DNA of 64,000 bases from RGIG995 sp045542115 (GTDB taxonomy: Bacteria; Bacillota; Clostridia; Oscillospirales; UBA644). The position numbers and the translations under genes are program-made. The stretch spans positions 1 through 64,000 of the forward strand of contig JAZQKK010000001.1 of assembly GCA_045542115.1 (NCBI GenBank). Direction: 5' to 3'. The notes under the pieces were generated by a model. It had not been told where the DNA came from. It was given only the letters and a program-made list of their open reading frames with translations, and searched no databases. Below, in pieces: positions 51,321 to 59,406 of this stretch (position 1 is its first letter; each line of letters opens with the position of its first letter).

Positions 51321-52757
51321 ATGCTGAATACGATTTTACCTACCCCCAAAAAAGTTCTTACGGAAGAAGGGACGATTATCTTTCCCTGTGTGATTTCCGC
51401 GGACGATGGGTTTTCCCGTCAAGCAGAGGCTCTTTGCCATTCTTTGCAGGTATTGACCGGAAAAACGGTGACCCGGGCTACGGGTGGTATTGTTTTGCGT
51501 AAAGACCCGTCTTTGCCCGAAGATGCTTACGTTTTAGAGGCTTGCGAAGAAGGTTTGATTCTTTCCGCGTCCGGGGTTCACGGAATTTGTAATGCTTCCG
51601 CTACGGCGTTGCAGTGCATCGAACGGCGTCCCGAGGGATTTGCTTGTCCCAAGGTTCGTATAGAAGACCGGCCCGACAAAGAATACCGGGCTTTGATGGT
51701 GGACCTTGCCCGGAAATGGCATCCGATGCGGACGGTTTTGAAATATGTGGACGTTTGTTATTTTTTGAAGGTAAAATATTTGCACCTTCACTTCATTGAC
51801 GTGCAGCGGTATACCCTTCCTTCCAAGGCTTTTCCCCTGATTGGCGGCGGAATGGAACAATATACGGAAGAGGAAATTGCTGTTCTGAACGAATATGCCC
51901 TGGCTCGGGGAGTCGTGCTGATTCCCGAATTTGAGACTCCCGGCCACGCCACGTCGTTGACCCGCACTTATCCCGAGGTGTTTGCCAACCGGGTAGAAGG
52001 AGAAGCCGGAGGCTTTGAGACCGAAGTTGGGATGATGGACGCGGACAGCGTTATCTGCCCCGGCCGAAAGGAATGTGAGGATGGGATTCGCACCTTGATT
52101 GCGGAAATGTGTGACCTGTTCCCGAATTCTCCTTATATCCACATCGGGGGAGACGAGGCGGCGTATGTGGTGTGGGATTCCTGTCCCGATTGCATCGCGT
52201 ACCGGAAAGAACACGGAATTGCCGATTCCCACGAACTGTACAGTGAAATCGTAGGACGTGTGGCAAGAATGGTTCTGGATTTGGGCAGAACGCCCATCGT
52301 TTGGGAAGGATTCCCGGAAAAAGGCGTTCACTACATCCCCAAAGAGACTATCGTTATCGCCTGGGAAAGCCATTATATGCTGGCTCCCGATATTTTGAAG
52401 CACGGCTTTAAGATCATCAACGGTACTTGGCAGCCCTTGTATATCGTTTCCAGCACCACCCACCGTTGGGGTGTTAAGGAAATTATGGATTGGAACGTGT
52501 ATGAATGGCAGCACTGGTGGCCCAAATCCTATGCGATGCTGAACCGGATTCACGTACCTCCCACCGAAGACGTGCTGGGGGCACAGCTGTCGGCTTGGGA
52601 ATGTACCTACGAACAGGAGATCAGCCGGGTGGTGGAAAATTTGTGTGCTTTGTCGGAACGGACCTGGAACGTGGAAAGACTCCACGATCAACCGACCTAC
52701 GAAGCGCGGCAAAAAAAGGTCCTTTCTGCCATTTACGCTCTGATTCAAGACCGGTGA
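51321..52757 (+). CDS. Beta-N-acetylhexosaminidase, GH20
   Basis: A 478-residue glycoside hydrolase. The N-terminal GH20b-like domain (residues 1 to about 110) is followed by the barrel: RIEDRPDKEYRALMVDLARKWHP, HLHFIDVQRY, LIPEFETPGHATSL, and IHIGGDEAAYVVW with the catalytic Asp-Glu pair. Trp-rich substrate-site loops (ESHYMLAPDILKHGFKIINGTW, EWQHWWPKSY) follow. No signal peptide is seen, so it acts on imported oligosaccharides. It releases terminal GlcNAc or GalNAc by substrate-assisted catalysis. GGAGG precedes the ATG. Confidence 0.92.
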   Translation: MLNTILPTPKKVLTEEGTIIFPCVISADDGFSRQAEALCHSLQVLTGKTVTRATGGIVLRKDPSLPEDAYVLEACEEGLILSASGVHGICNASATALQCIERRPEGFACPKVRIEDRPDKEYRALMVDLARKWHPMRTVLKYVDVCYFLKVKYLHLHFIDVQRYTLPSKAFPLIGGGMEQYTEEEIAVLNEYALARGVVLIPEFETPGHATSLTRTYPEVFANRVEGEAGGFETEVGMMDADSVICPGRKECEDGIRTLIAEMCDLFPNSPYIHIGGDEAAYVVWDSCPDCIAYRKEHGIADSHELYSEIVGRVARMVLDLGRTPIVWEGFPEKGVHYIPKETIVIAWESHYMLAPDILKHGFKIINGTWQPLYIVSSTTHRWGVKEIMDWNVYEWQHWWPKSYAMLNRIHVPPTEDVLGAQLSAWECTYEQEISRVVENLCALSERTWNVERLHDQPTYEARQKKVLSAIYALIQDR

Positions 52758-52814
52758 TCGGGCTTGATTATTTGTGAGCAATTCGTGATTATTTATAAAC
52801 TTTTACGGCGGGAG

Positions 52815-52843
52815 TTGACTTTTACTCCCGCTTATGCTTTAAT
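52815..52843 (+). promoter_or_regulatory. Promoter of the dehydrogenase-kinase pair
   Basis: TTGACT, 17 nt, TTTAAT. The -35 lies in the loop of a GGGAG/CTCCC hairpin (52811-52829) that may also end the GH20 transcript. Confidence 0.6.
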
Positions 52844-52895
52844 ATAAGTATAGCACAGTCTTTCAAATTTGTCAATCAATCAAGGAGTGTTTTTT

Positions 52896-54149
52896 ATGAA
52901 AACGAAAGCCGTACGCCTTTACGGGGCAATGGACCTGCGTCTGGAAGAATTTGAATTGCCGGAAATCCAACCCGATGAAGTGCTGTTGAAAGTGGTTTCC
53001 GATTCCCTGTGCGCTTCTACGTATAAAGCGGTCAAGCAGGGTACGATGCACAAACGGGTTCCCCCGGATATTGCCGAAAAGCCCATCATCATCGGTCACG
53101 AAATGGCCGGGGAGATCATCGAAGTGGGTTCGGACCTGACCGACCGGTGGAAGGTGGGACAGAAGATTGTCATTCAGCCTGCTTTGAAATTGGACACCGG
53201 CTACGACCCCGGTTATTCCTATCAATATATCGGCGGGTCTGCGACCTATGCCGTGGTTCCCAAGATCGTTCTGGAACGGAATTGTATGATCCCCTACGAC
53301 GGAGACGCCTTCTTTAAAGGTTCTTTGGTGGAATCCCTGGCCTGCGTTTTCCGGGGATATCTGGGCTTTTATCATACCGATTATACCAACTACGTCCGCA
53401 CCGACGGAGCGAAGGTCGGAGGAAAAATCGCCATTCTCGGCGGCGCCGGCCCGATGGGACTTGGGGCGGTGGATCTGGCGTCCGGTTATGCCGGGGTCTC
53501 TCAAATCGTGGTTACCGACCTGAGCGAAGAACGCCTGGACTATGCCCGGAGCAAATGTACTCCCGAAGAAGCGGCTAAGCGCGGCACGGAACTGATTTAT
53601 ATGAATACTTCCGGGTTGGAAGACCCCGCGGAAGAGTTGTTGAAGATTTCTGACGGTGGATTTGACGACGTGTTCGTAATGGTTCCCGTTCCGGCGTTGT
53701 TTACGATGGCGGAAAAGATTTGCCGAGAAGACGGTTGCGTCAATTTCTTCGCCGGTCCTCCGGTTCACGATATGCAGGGGTCTTTGAACCTGTACCGTGT
53801 TCACTATGACGGCATTCACGTGGTCGGAACGGCGGGAAGCATCCCTCAGGATATGATTGACGTGATTGGGTTGATTGAACAGAATAAAATCAATCCCGGA
53901 ACGTTGGTTTCCCATATCTGCGGTCTGAACGCGGTCATCGACACTCTGATGGCAATGGAAAAACCCAGCGGGGCGAAAAAGGTCTGTTATACCCATCTGG
54001 ACCTCCCCTTGATTGCCATCGACGAATTGGACCAATGGGCGGAGAAAGACCCGATGTACAAGGAATTGGCCGCGATTGTAAAACGCAACGACGGTTTGTG
54101 GTGTGCCGAGGCGGAAGAGTATCTTTTGGCCAACGCTCCCAAAATCTAA
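52896..54149 (+). CDS. Zinc-dependent medium-chain dehydrogenase, sorbitol/sorbose-phosphate type
   Basis: A 417-residue MDR enzyme, longer than the usual 340-350. It has IGHEMAGEIIEVGSDL (catalytic zinc region), a Rossmann motif IAILGGAGPMGLGAVDLASGYAGVSQIVVTDLSEERL and a C-terminal extension of about 50 residues. The four structural-zinc cysteines of classical alcohol dehydrogenase are absent. It resembles SorE-like L-sorbose-1-phosphate reductases. The start at 52896 follows AAGGAG. It lies 10 nt before the kinase gene, so the pair probably acts on one sugar phosphate. Confidence 0.82.
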   Translation: MKTKAVRLYGAMDLRLEEFELPEIQPDEVLLKVVSDSLCASTYKAVKQGTMHKRVPPDIAEKPIIIGHEMAGEIIEVGSDLTDRWKVGQKIVIQPALKLDTGYDPGYSYQYIGGSATYAVVPKIVLERNCMIPYDGDAFFKGSLVESLACVFRGYLGFYHTDYTNYVRTDGAKVGGKIAILGGAGPMGLGAVDLASGYAGVSQIVVTDLSEERLDYARSKCTPEEAAKRGTELIYMNTSGLEDPAEELLKISDGGFDDVFVMVPVPALFTMAEKICREDGCVNFFAGPPVHDMQGSLNLYRVHYDGIHVVGTAGSIPQDMIDVIGLIEQNKINPGTLVSHICGLNAVIDTLMAMEKPSGAKKVCYTHLDLPLIAIDELDQWAEKDPMYKELAAIVKRNDGLWCAEAEEYLLANAPKI

Positions 54150-54159
54150 GGAGTTTTTT

Positions 54160-55083
54160 ATGAACATTATTACCCTTACTCTGAATCCTGCCATTGACGT
54201 GCATTGTCACACTCCTTCCTTCGTGCCGTTTCACGAAAATCTCTGTTCGGTCACCGACCGGGAGACCGGAGGGAAGGGCGTGAATATCTCCCGGGCGTTG
54301 ACCTTCAACGGCGTGGAGAATCTTGCCGTGGTGGTGCTGGGAGAAGAGAACGGCGAAGGATTCCGCAAGTCCTTGGAACAGGATGGGATGTCTCTTTGCT
54401 GTGTCTCGGTTCCCGGAGCGATTCGGGAAAATATTACCCTGCACTGCGACGATAACGACGAGACCCGCATTTCCTTTTCCGGCTTTACGGCGGACGATAC
54501 CCTGTTGGACCGGGTGGCTGATGCCATCTCCCATAAAATCACGGAAGATACTGTCGTTACCTTTACCGGGTCGAATCCCAAGGGGATTTCGATGGGTGCA
54601 GTCAAGGAGTTTCTCCGTCAACTGTCCGGACGGGGTGCAAAGATCGTTATTGATTCCCGCTCCTTTACGTTAGAGGATCTGATTGAAATGAAACCGTGGC
54701 TGATCAAACCCAATCAGGAAGAGATCTCCGCCTATTTGGGACGGGAAGTGGAAACCTTTGAACAGGTTGCGGTTGCCGCAAAAGAACTGTATGAAAAAGG
54801 CATTGACAACGTGATGATAAGCCTTGGGCCCCAAGGCGCGTTGTTGGTCTGCAAGGAAGGAACCTTCGTTGCGGTACCTCCCCGGGTGGAAGCGCTTTCC
54901 ACCATCGGTGCCGGAGATTCCTCCATTGCCGGATTCCTCTCCGTTGCCGATGATTCGGCTCCGGAACGCCTGCGTACCGCCGTCGCCTTTGGAACGGCTG
55001 CGTGCCTTACTTCGGGAACAAAACCTCCGATGCCCGAAGACGTGACGACCGTCCTTTCTCAGGTCACGGTGAAGCAATTATAA
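54160..55083 (+). CDS. 1-phosphofructokinase / tagatose-6-phosphate kinase type sugar kinase
   Basis: A 307-residue PfkB-family kinase of the FruK/LacC branch. It has LTLNPAIDVHCHTPSF at the N-terminus, GGKGVNISRAL, KPNQEEISAYLG, and the C-terminal catalytic loop STIGAGDSSIAGFL with Asp. It phosphorylates a ketose phosphate to a bisphosphate. The start at 54160 follows AAGGAG. No bisphosphate aldolase is nearby, so a housekeeping one would be needed. Confidence 0.9.
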   Translation: MNIITLTLNPAIDVHCHTPSFVPFHENLCSVTDRETGGKGVNISRALTFNGVENLAVVVLGEENGEGFRKSLEQDGMSLCCVSVPGAIRENITLHCDDNDETRISFSGFTADDTLLDRVADAISHKITEDTVVTFTGSNPKGISMGAVKEFLRQLSGRGAKIVIDSRSFTLEDLIEMKPWLIKPNQEEISAYLGREVETFEQVAVAAKELYEKGIDNVMISLGPQGALLVCKEGTFVAVPPRVEALSTIGAGDSSIAGFLSVADDSAPERLRTAVAFGTAACLTSGTKPPMPEDVTTVLSQVTVKQL

Positions 55084-55097
55084 GAAAAACAAATGAA

Positions 55098-55129
55098 AAG
55101 AAGTTCTGCGAAAAGCAGAACTTCTTTTT
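55098..55129. terminator. Bidirectional terminator
   Basis: AGAAGTTCTGC and GCAGAACTTCT arms followed by TTTTT. It lies between the kinase gene and the convergent AraC gene. Confidence 0.87.
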
Positions 55130-55967
55130 AATTTTCTTGTTGTTTTCGGTAGGCGCCGGGAGAACTTCCGTAATGTCTGCGAAAGGTCTTGATAAAATAG
55201 CTCAGGTCGTTAAATCCGTATTCCAGTGCGATTTCCGTCACGGATGTGGCTCCGTCGTTCAGAGCCTCGGCCGCTTGTTCGATACGGTACTCGTTCAGAT
55301 ACTGAATGGGGGTTTCTCCCGTGATATTTTTAAAATATTCTCCAAAGTATTTTTCGCTTAACCCCGCAATGTTTGCCAGGTCTTTTAAGGTAATGGGTTC
55401 TTTGTAATGGTCCCGCAGAAACATTAGGGCGTTTTCAAAAGGAATCAGCCGTTCTTTGCGCCGGGGAAGGGGAATCTTTTGGTGTTCCGGCGTCTGCATC
55501 AACTGATGAATCAGACCAAAGAACGCCCCCAAAGCTTCTGCTTCAAACCCGGGTTTTGCAGACATCAACGCCTCGGTTAGACGATCGAATTCTTGTCCCA
55601 CCGCTCCCGATAAGGAAACGGTTTGAGGTGTTTTTAAACCCTGTTTTTCCCGTTGCGATGCGGGGCTTTTCAAAAAAGAAAGCAACGCTTTTCCGTCGAA
55701 GGTGACACATTCGTACCGACTTTCCCGGGGAAGGGCACTGTGAATGGTTCCCGGGGGAATCAGCACCAGCGTTCCCGCATTTACTTCCACCGTCGTTCCG
55801 TCCAGGGACAGGGTGAGTTTTCCCCGTCGCACCGCCAGAAGTTCCGTTTCCGGATGCCAATGGTGAATCATTCGGTAGCGAGGGTGCTGTTCGTCCACCG
55901 GATAAAAGGCCATTGGAAATCGGTCGGTGGTATGGGACGTCTGTTCTCGGCAGGAATGAAAAATCAT
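55128..55967 (-). CDS. AraC-family regulator with cupin sensor
   Basis: A 279-residue regulator. The N-terminal cupin (HHWHPETELLAVRRGKLTLSLDG, LVLIPPGTIHSALP) is followed by an AraC double helix-turn-helix (ITLKDLANIAGLSEKYFGEYFKNITGETPIQYLNEYRIEQA, then VTEIALEYGFNDLSYFIKTFRRHYGSSPGAYR). The start at 55967 follows GAGGAG. It is divergent from fucI with a shared, palindrome-bearing promoter region. Confidence 0.93.
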   Translation of the reverse strand: MIFHSCREQTSHTTDRFPMAFYPVDEQHPRYRMIHHWHPETELLAVRRGKLTLSLDGTTVEVNAGTLVLIPPGTIHSALPRESRYECVTFDGKALLSFLKSPASQREKQGLKTPQTVSLSGAVGQEFDRLTEALMSAKPGFEAEALGAFFGLIHQLMQTPEHQKIPLPRRKERLIPFENALMFLRDHYKEPITLKDLANIAGLSEKYFGEYFKNITGETPIQYLNEYRIEQAAEALNDGATSVTEIALEYGFNDLSYFIKTFRRHYGSSPGAYRKQQEN

Positions 55968-56057
55968 AACTCCTCTTTCTCCGTAAAAAGTTTGGCCAAA
56001 ACCGTAAAAATAAGGTTTAGGAAACACAAAAACCGGATATTGTTATACTTTATTCCC

Positions 56058-56086
56058 ATTATACTACAAGACAAAAATTTTGTCAA
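56058..56086 (-). promoter_or_regulatory. Promoter of the AraC gene
   Basis: TTGACA, 17 nt, TATAAT on the minus strand, both perfect. Its -35 overlaps the palindrome at 56070-56084. Confidence 0.83.
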
Positions 56087-56096
56087 GAGGTATAAT
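56068..56096 (+). promoter_or_regulatory. Promoter of fucI
   Basis: AAGACA, 17 nt, TATAAT. The poor -35 fits an activator-dependent promoter. Confidence 0.6.
56070..56084. promoter_or_regulatory. 7-1-7 palindrome between araC-type gene and fucI
   Basis: GACAAAA-A-TTTTGTC is perfect and overlaps the -35 elements of both divergent promoters. A regulator bound here could switch both. Confidence 0.6.
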
Positions 56097-56130
56097 AAAA
56101 TCAGAAAATAATATTCGGAGGGATTTTGTT

Positions 56131-57936
56131 ATGGCAGAAAACAGATACGTAGGTTCTTATCCCGTCATCGGCATCCGCCCCATCGTGGACGGCCGCCGGG
56201 GACCGTTGAAGCTGCGGGAGAGTCTGGAAGACCAGGTAATGGGACTTGCCAACGCCGCAAAAAAACTGTTTGAAGAAAATCTTTTCTATTCCAACGGAGA
56301 CCCGGTGAAGGTCATCGTTGCCGATTCGTCCATCGGCCGCGTTCCCGAAGCCGCCGCCTGTGCCGACCAATTTAAAAAGGCCGGAGTGGATATCACTCTT
56401 TCGGTCACGCCTTGTTGGTGCTACGGTTCGGAAACGATGGATATGGACCCTAACACCATCAAAGGAGTTTGGGGATTTAATGGTACGGAGCGTCCGGGTG
56501 CCGTGTATCTTGCCGCGGTTTTAGCTTCCCACGCTCAAAAGGGATTGCCCGCCTTCGGGATTTACGGCCACGAAGTGCAGGACCGGGACCAGGTTACGGA
56601 AATCCCCGAAGACGTAAAAGAAAAGTTGTTGCGGTTTGGCCGGGCTGCGGTGGCCGTGGCGACAATGCGGGGGAAATCGTATTTGCAGATTGGGTCCCAG
56701 TGTATGGGCATCGGCGGTTCGATTATGGACCAGGATTTCGTTGAGTCTTATTTGGGGATGCGGGTAGAATCCGTAGACGAAGTGGAGATTCTTCGCCGGA
56801 TGGAAGAAGGAATCTACAACGAGGAAGAATACCAAAAAGCACTCGCTTGGACGAAAGAGCATTGTAAAGAAGGTCGGGACGACAACCCGGAATCGGTGAA
56901 ATTCTCTGACGAGCAAAAGGAAAAACAATGGGAATTTACCGTTAAAATGTATTGCATTATCAAGGATTTGATGGCCGGAAATCCCAATCTTCCCGAAGGA
57001 TTCGAGGAAGAAATGGTGGGACACAACGCCATCGCGGGCGGATTTCAAGGACAGCGTCAATGGACCGACCACTGGCCCAACTGCGATTATCCGGAAGCCC
57101 TGCTTTCTTCCACTTTCGACTATCAAGGAGCCAGAGAGCCTTATACTTTGGCAACGGAAAACGACGTGCTGAACGGCCTTGGGATGTTGTTTATGCGGCT
57201 TCTGACCCACCGGGCGCAGATCTTTGCCGACGTGCGGACCTTCTGGTCTCCCGAAGCTACCAAACGGGTTACCGGCTACGATCTGGAAGGAAAGGCGAAG
57301 GAAAACGGCGGAATCATCCATCTGTTGAATTCCGGGGCTGCCTGTCTGGACGCCTGCGGAGAATGTAAAGACGAAAACGGCAACGCCATTATGAAAAAAT
57401 GGTGGGAGGTCACCGAAGAAGATATTCAGAAGATGACCGACGCCACCGTATGGTGCGAAGCCGGGTTTGATAATTTCCGTGGCGGCGGATTTTCCAGCCA
57501 CTTTACCACCCGGGCGGAAATGCCTTGCACGATGATTCGTCTCAACCTGGTCAAAGGATTGGGACCCGTGTTGCAGATCGCGGAAGGGTGGACCGTCCGT
57601 TTGCCCGACGACGTTTCCGATACGTTGATGGAACGGACCAATCCCACTTGGCCCTGTACTTGGTTTGCTCCCCGTTGTGACGGAAAAGAAGGAAGTCCCT
57701 TCTGCACCGCTTACGACGTAATGAACAATTGGGGTGCCAACCACGGTGCCATCTCTTACGGGCACATCGGTGCGGATTTGATTACCCTTTGCTCGATGCT
57801 CCGCATCCCCGTTTGTCTGCACAACGTTCCCGAAAAAGACATCTTCCGTCCTGCCGCCTGGAACGCCTTCGGAATGGACAAGGAAGGTCAGGATTATCGG
57901 GCGTGCCAGACCTACGGACCGCTGTACAAAAAATAA
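56131..57936 (+). CDS. fucI: L-fucose isomerase
   Basis: A 601-residue FucI that interconverts L-fucose and L-fuculose (often D-arabinose too). The N-terminal pattern IGIRPIVDGRRGPLKLRESLEDQ is followed by VTPCWCYGSETMDMDP, FNGTERPGAVYLAA, GIYGHEVQDRD and ENDVLNGLGMLFMRLLTHRAQIFADVRTFWSP, all close to E. coli FucI. Length matches. GGAGGG precedes the ATG. No fuculokinase or fuculose-phosphate aldolase is intact in the window. Confidence 0.94.
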   Translation: MAENRYVGSYPVIGIRPIVDGRRGPLKLRESLEDQVMGLANAAKKLFEENLFYSNGDPVKVIVADSSIGRVPEAAACADQFKKAGVDITLSVTPCWCYGSETMDMDPNTIKGVWGFNGTERPGAVYLAAVLASHAQKGLPAFGIYGHEVQDRDQVTEIPEDVKEKLLRFGRAAVAVATMRGKSYLQIGSQCMGIGGSIMDQDFVESYLGMRVESVDEVEILRRMEEGIYNEEEYQKALAWTKEHCKEGRDDNPESVKFSDEQKEKQWEFTVKMYCIIKDLMAGNPNLPEGFEEEMVGHNAIAGGFQGQRQWTDHWPNCDYPEALLSSTFDYQGAREPYTLATENDVLNGLGMLFMRLLTHRAQIFADVRTFWSPEATKRVTGYDLEGKAKENGGIIHLLNSGAACLDACGECKDENGNAIMKKWWEVTEEDIQKMTDATVWCEAGFDNFRGGGFSSHFTTRAEMPCTMIRLNLVKGLGPVLQIAEGWTVRLPDDVSDTLMERTNPTWPCTWFAPRCDGKEGSPFCTAYDVMNNWGANHGAISYGHIGADLITLCSMLRIPVCLHNVPEKDIFRPAAWNAFGMDKEGQDYRACQTYGPLYKK

Positions 57937-57948
57937 GAGGGTGTTGCA

Positions 57949-58554
57949 ATGAGTGATTTCACGTATCAGACACAGGACAGTTCGGTTCCTTTGGAGACCT
58001 ACGAATGGGATCGTACCTGGATAGAACATACGGAGAACGTTCGGGCAAAACGGGTATTTTATATTGGAGATTCCATTTCTTGGGGTATCCGTCCGGAAAT
58101 GCAGAAAAAGGTAGGGGAGACCTTTCTGACCGATGCCTTGGCTTCGTCTAAGGCCTTGGATAATTCCTACCTTTTGCCCACGTTGGACTTATTCTTTCGG
58201 CAGATTCAAACACCCGATCTTCTCATCGTGAATAACGGGCTTCACGGATGGCATCTGACCGACGACAGCGAATATCCTCGGTTGTTGGAAACTTTTCTTT
58301 TGACGCTGAAATCCCGACTGAACTGTACTGTTGCCGTGGTGTTGACCACTCCCGTAGCCGATGCCGGACGAAATGAGCGGGTGAAGGTGCGGAACGCCTC
58401 TGCGAGAGCGGTTGCGGAGAAGATCGGATGTCCGGTCATCGACTTGTATTCCCCCGCAGTCTCCCTGGCTCAGGTCGACGGAGTCCATTTTACGGCGGAA
58501 GGGTATCAGGCTTTGGCGGACGTCCTTTCCGGGGAAATTCAAAATCTTCTATAA
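57949..58554 (+). CDS. SGNH/GDSL-type hydrolase
   Basis: A 201-residue hydrolase with block I FYIGDSISWG (nucleophile Ser), NNGLHGWH (block III Asn-like), and block V DGVHFTAEGY with the Asp/His pair. No signal peptide is seen. It follows fucI by 12 nt, so an intracellular de-esterification of sugars, such as removal of acetyl groups, is inferred. Confidence 0.87.
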   Translation: MSDFTYQTQDSSVPLETYEWDRTWIEHTENVRAKRVFYIGDSISWGIRPEMQKKVGETFLTDALASSKALDNSYLLPTLDLFFRQIQTPDLLIVNNGLHGWHLTDDSEYPRLLETFLLTLKSRLNCTVAVVLTTPVADAGRNERVKVRNASARAVAEKIGCPVIDLYSPAVSLAQVDGVHFTAEGYQALADVLSGEIQNLL

Positions 58555-58560
58555 CCAAAA

Positions 58561-58598
58561 AAACTCCCTGTGGTCACCGACGGCAGGGAGTCTTTTTT
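58561..58598 (+). terminator. Terminator of the fucI operon
   Basis: ACTCCCTG and CAGGGAGT arms with TTTTTT. Confidence 0.86.
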
Positions 58599-58684
58599 AT
58601 GGTATTTATTGTGCAAAACGACCAAAATTATCAAAGAACTTGAATATTATTGTGTACAAAGTATAAGAAAATGCAAAAAACCAC

Positions 58685-58713
58685 TTGACAGCGAAAGAGA
58701 AATATGCTATAAT
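58685..58713 (+). promoter_or_regulatory. Promoter of the 690-nt structured transcript
   Basis: TTGACA, 17 nt, TATAAT, both perfect; predicted start near 58720. Confidence 0.88.
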
Positions 58714-58818
58714 AAAGCCACAAGGAAAGAGAACCCCGGTCAGAGGATCTCCTCAATACAGCGTCAAAGGGGCGCACGGGAGCCGGGAGAGTTGCCTTTC
58801 AAAAAGGAGACGAGGAGT

Positions 58819-58839
58819 ATGAGAAGTCCGAATATCTGA
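58819..58839 (+). CDS. Mini-ORF 1, peptide MRSPNI
   Basis: ATG to TGA, six residues. AAGGAG (58804-58809) lies 9 nt before the ATG and in the 3' arm of hairpin CCTTT/AAAGG (58795-58807). The stop is followed at once by GTTGGG, which opens a hairpin closed by CCC at 58870-58872. Whether it is translated is unknown. Confidence 0.35.
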   Translation: MRSPNI

Positions 58840-58913
58840 GTTGGGTTGCCGCGGCAAAGTGCCCGGTGTCCCGAAACGACTGACCCGAAGTTCCCCGAAA
58901 GGAGAACAGAAAG

Positions 58914-58934
58914 ATGCGCAATCCAAACATCTGA
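58914..58934 (+). CDS. Mini-ORF 2, peptide MRNPNI
   Basis: Six residues, differing from mini-ORF 1 at one position. GGAG (58901-58904) lies 9 nt upstream in the 3' arm of GTTCCCC/GGAGAAC (58890-58907). The stop is followed by GTCGGG and a hairpin ending CCC at 58965-58967. Confidence 0.35.
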   Translation: MRNPNI

Positions 58935-59027
58935 GTCGGGTGCCGTAGCAAAGGGTTACGGTATCCCTAAAAGGAAAATCTCGTCCGAGGAAAAACCGGT
59001 CGTTTTCCCGAAAGGAGAACGAAAGAT

Positions 59028-59048
59028 ATGAAAATTGCTAAAAAGTAA
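59028..59048 (+). CDS. Mini-ORF 3, peptide MKIAKK
   Basis: Six residues ending TAA. GGAG (59014-59017) lies 10 nt upstream inside a full 8-bp hairpin CGTTTTCC/GGAGAACG (59001-59021) with a CGAAA loop. The stop is followed by GACGGG and a hairpin ending CCC at 59079-59081. Confidence 0.35.
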   Translation: MKIAKK

Positions 59049-59131
59049 GACGGGTCGCATCCGTAAAATGCGGAGCGTCCCTTGAAATATTCACCCCACG
59101 CCCTTCTTCGTAAGGAGTTAGGAAACGGAGT

Positions 59132-59170
59132 ATGAATCTTCAACGATTTATGAAACTGCAAACTGAATGA
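59132..59170 (+). CDS. Mini-ORF 4, peptide MNLQRFMKLQTE
   Basis: Twelve residues. AAGGAG (59112-59117) lies in the 3' arm of CCTT/AAGG, 14 nt before the ATG, with a second GGAG directly before it. The stop is followed by GTTGGG and a hairpin region to about 59205. Confidence 0.35.
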   Translation: MNLQRFMKLQTE

Positions 59171-59370
59171 GTTGGGGGTCCGGACAATCGGTCCGTGATT
59201 CCTGCCCAAGACAGACCCCGTTTATTACGAGGCTTGAAACCAATGAAGTAGTTTCATCTTCGCACCGTCGTGCGATGGTCCGGGAAAACCGGCAGACCCG
59301 AATTGAAAGCGAGAGGTACAGTCCAGTGTACTAATAAGATTCGGTTCACAAAATGCAAATTTAAGAATAC

Positions 59371-59406
59371 CGGGGCGGATGGTTCCGCCCCGTTTGATTT
59401 TTTTTA
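59371..59406 (+). terminator. Terminator of the structured transcript
   Basis: CGGGGCGGA and TCCGCCCCG arms, then TTTGATTTTTTTT. Confidence 0.88.

Larger units (their letters stand above)
58720..59402 (+). ncRNA. Large structured RNA with an array of mini-ORFs, unassigned
   Basis: Promoter-to-terminator unit of about 690 nt with no ordinary gene. It is built as a leader (58720-58790, with GAGG/CCTC hairpin), four consecutive units of SD hairpin, mini-ORF and GGG-opened hairpin (58795-59190), and a structured 3' domain. In this domain CCGAAT (59298-59303) can pair with ATTCGG (59339-59344), GTACA with TGTAC, TGAAAC with GTTTCA, and GCAC with GTGC. A terminator ends the unit. I cannot match it to RNase P, tmRNA, 6S, SRP or an rRNA. 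A large ornate RNA class (ROOL, GOLLD, OLE, raiA type) or a new element is possible. Confidence 0.65.

Noticed and set aside
58720..59402. Considered RNase P RNA, tmRNA, 6S RNA, SRP RNA and group I/II intron
   Set aside because: Hallmark sequences of these RNAs (for example the RNase P GAGGAAAGTCC core, the tmRNA tRNA-like ends, the intron GTGCG start) are not present.
58720..59402. Considered a CRISPR array or tandem DNA repeat
   Set aside because: The units share layout, not sequence, and unit lengths differ (about 95, 114 and 104 nt).
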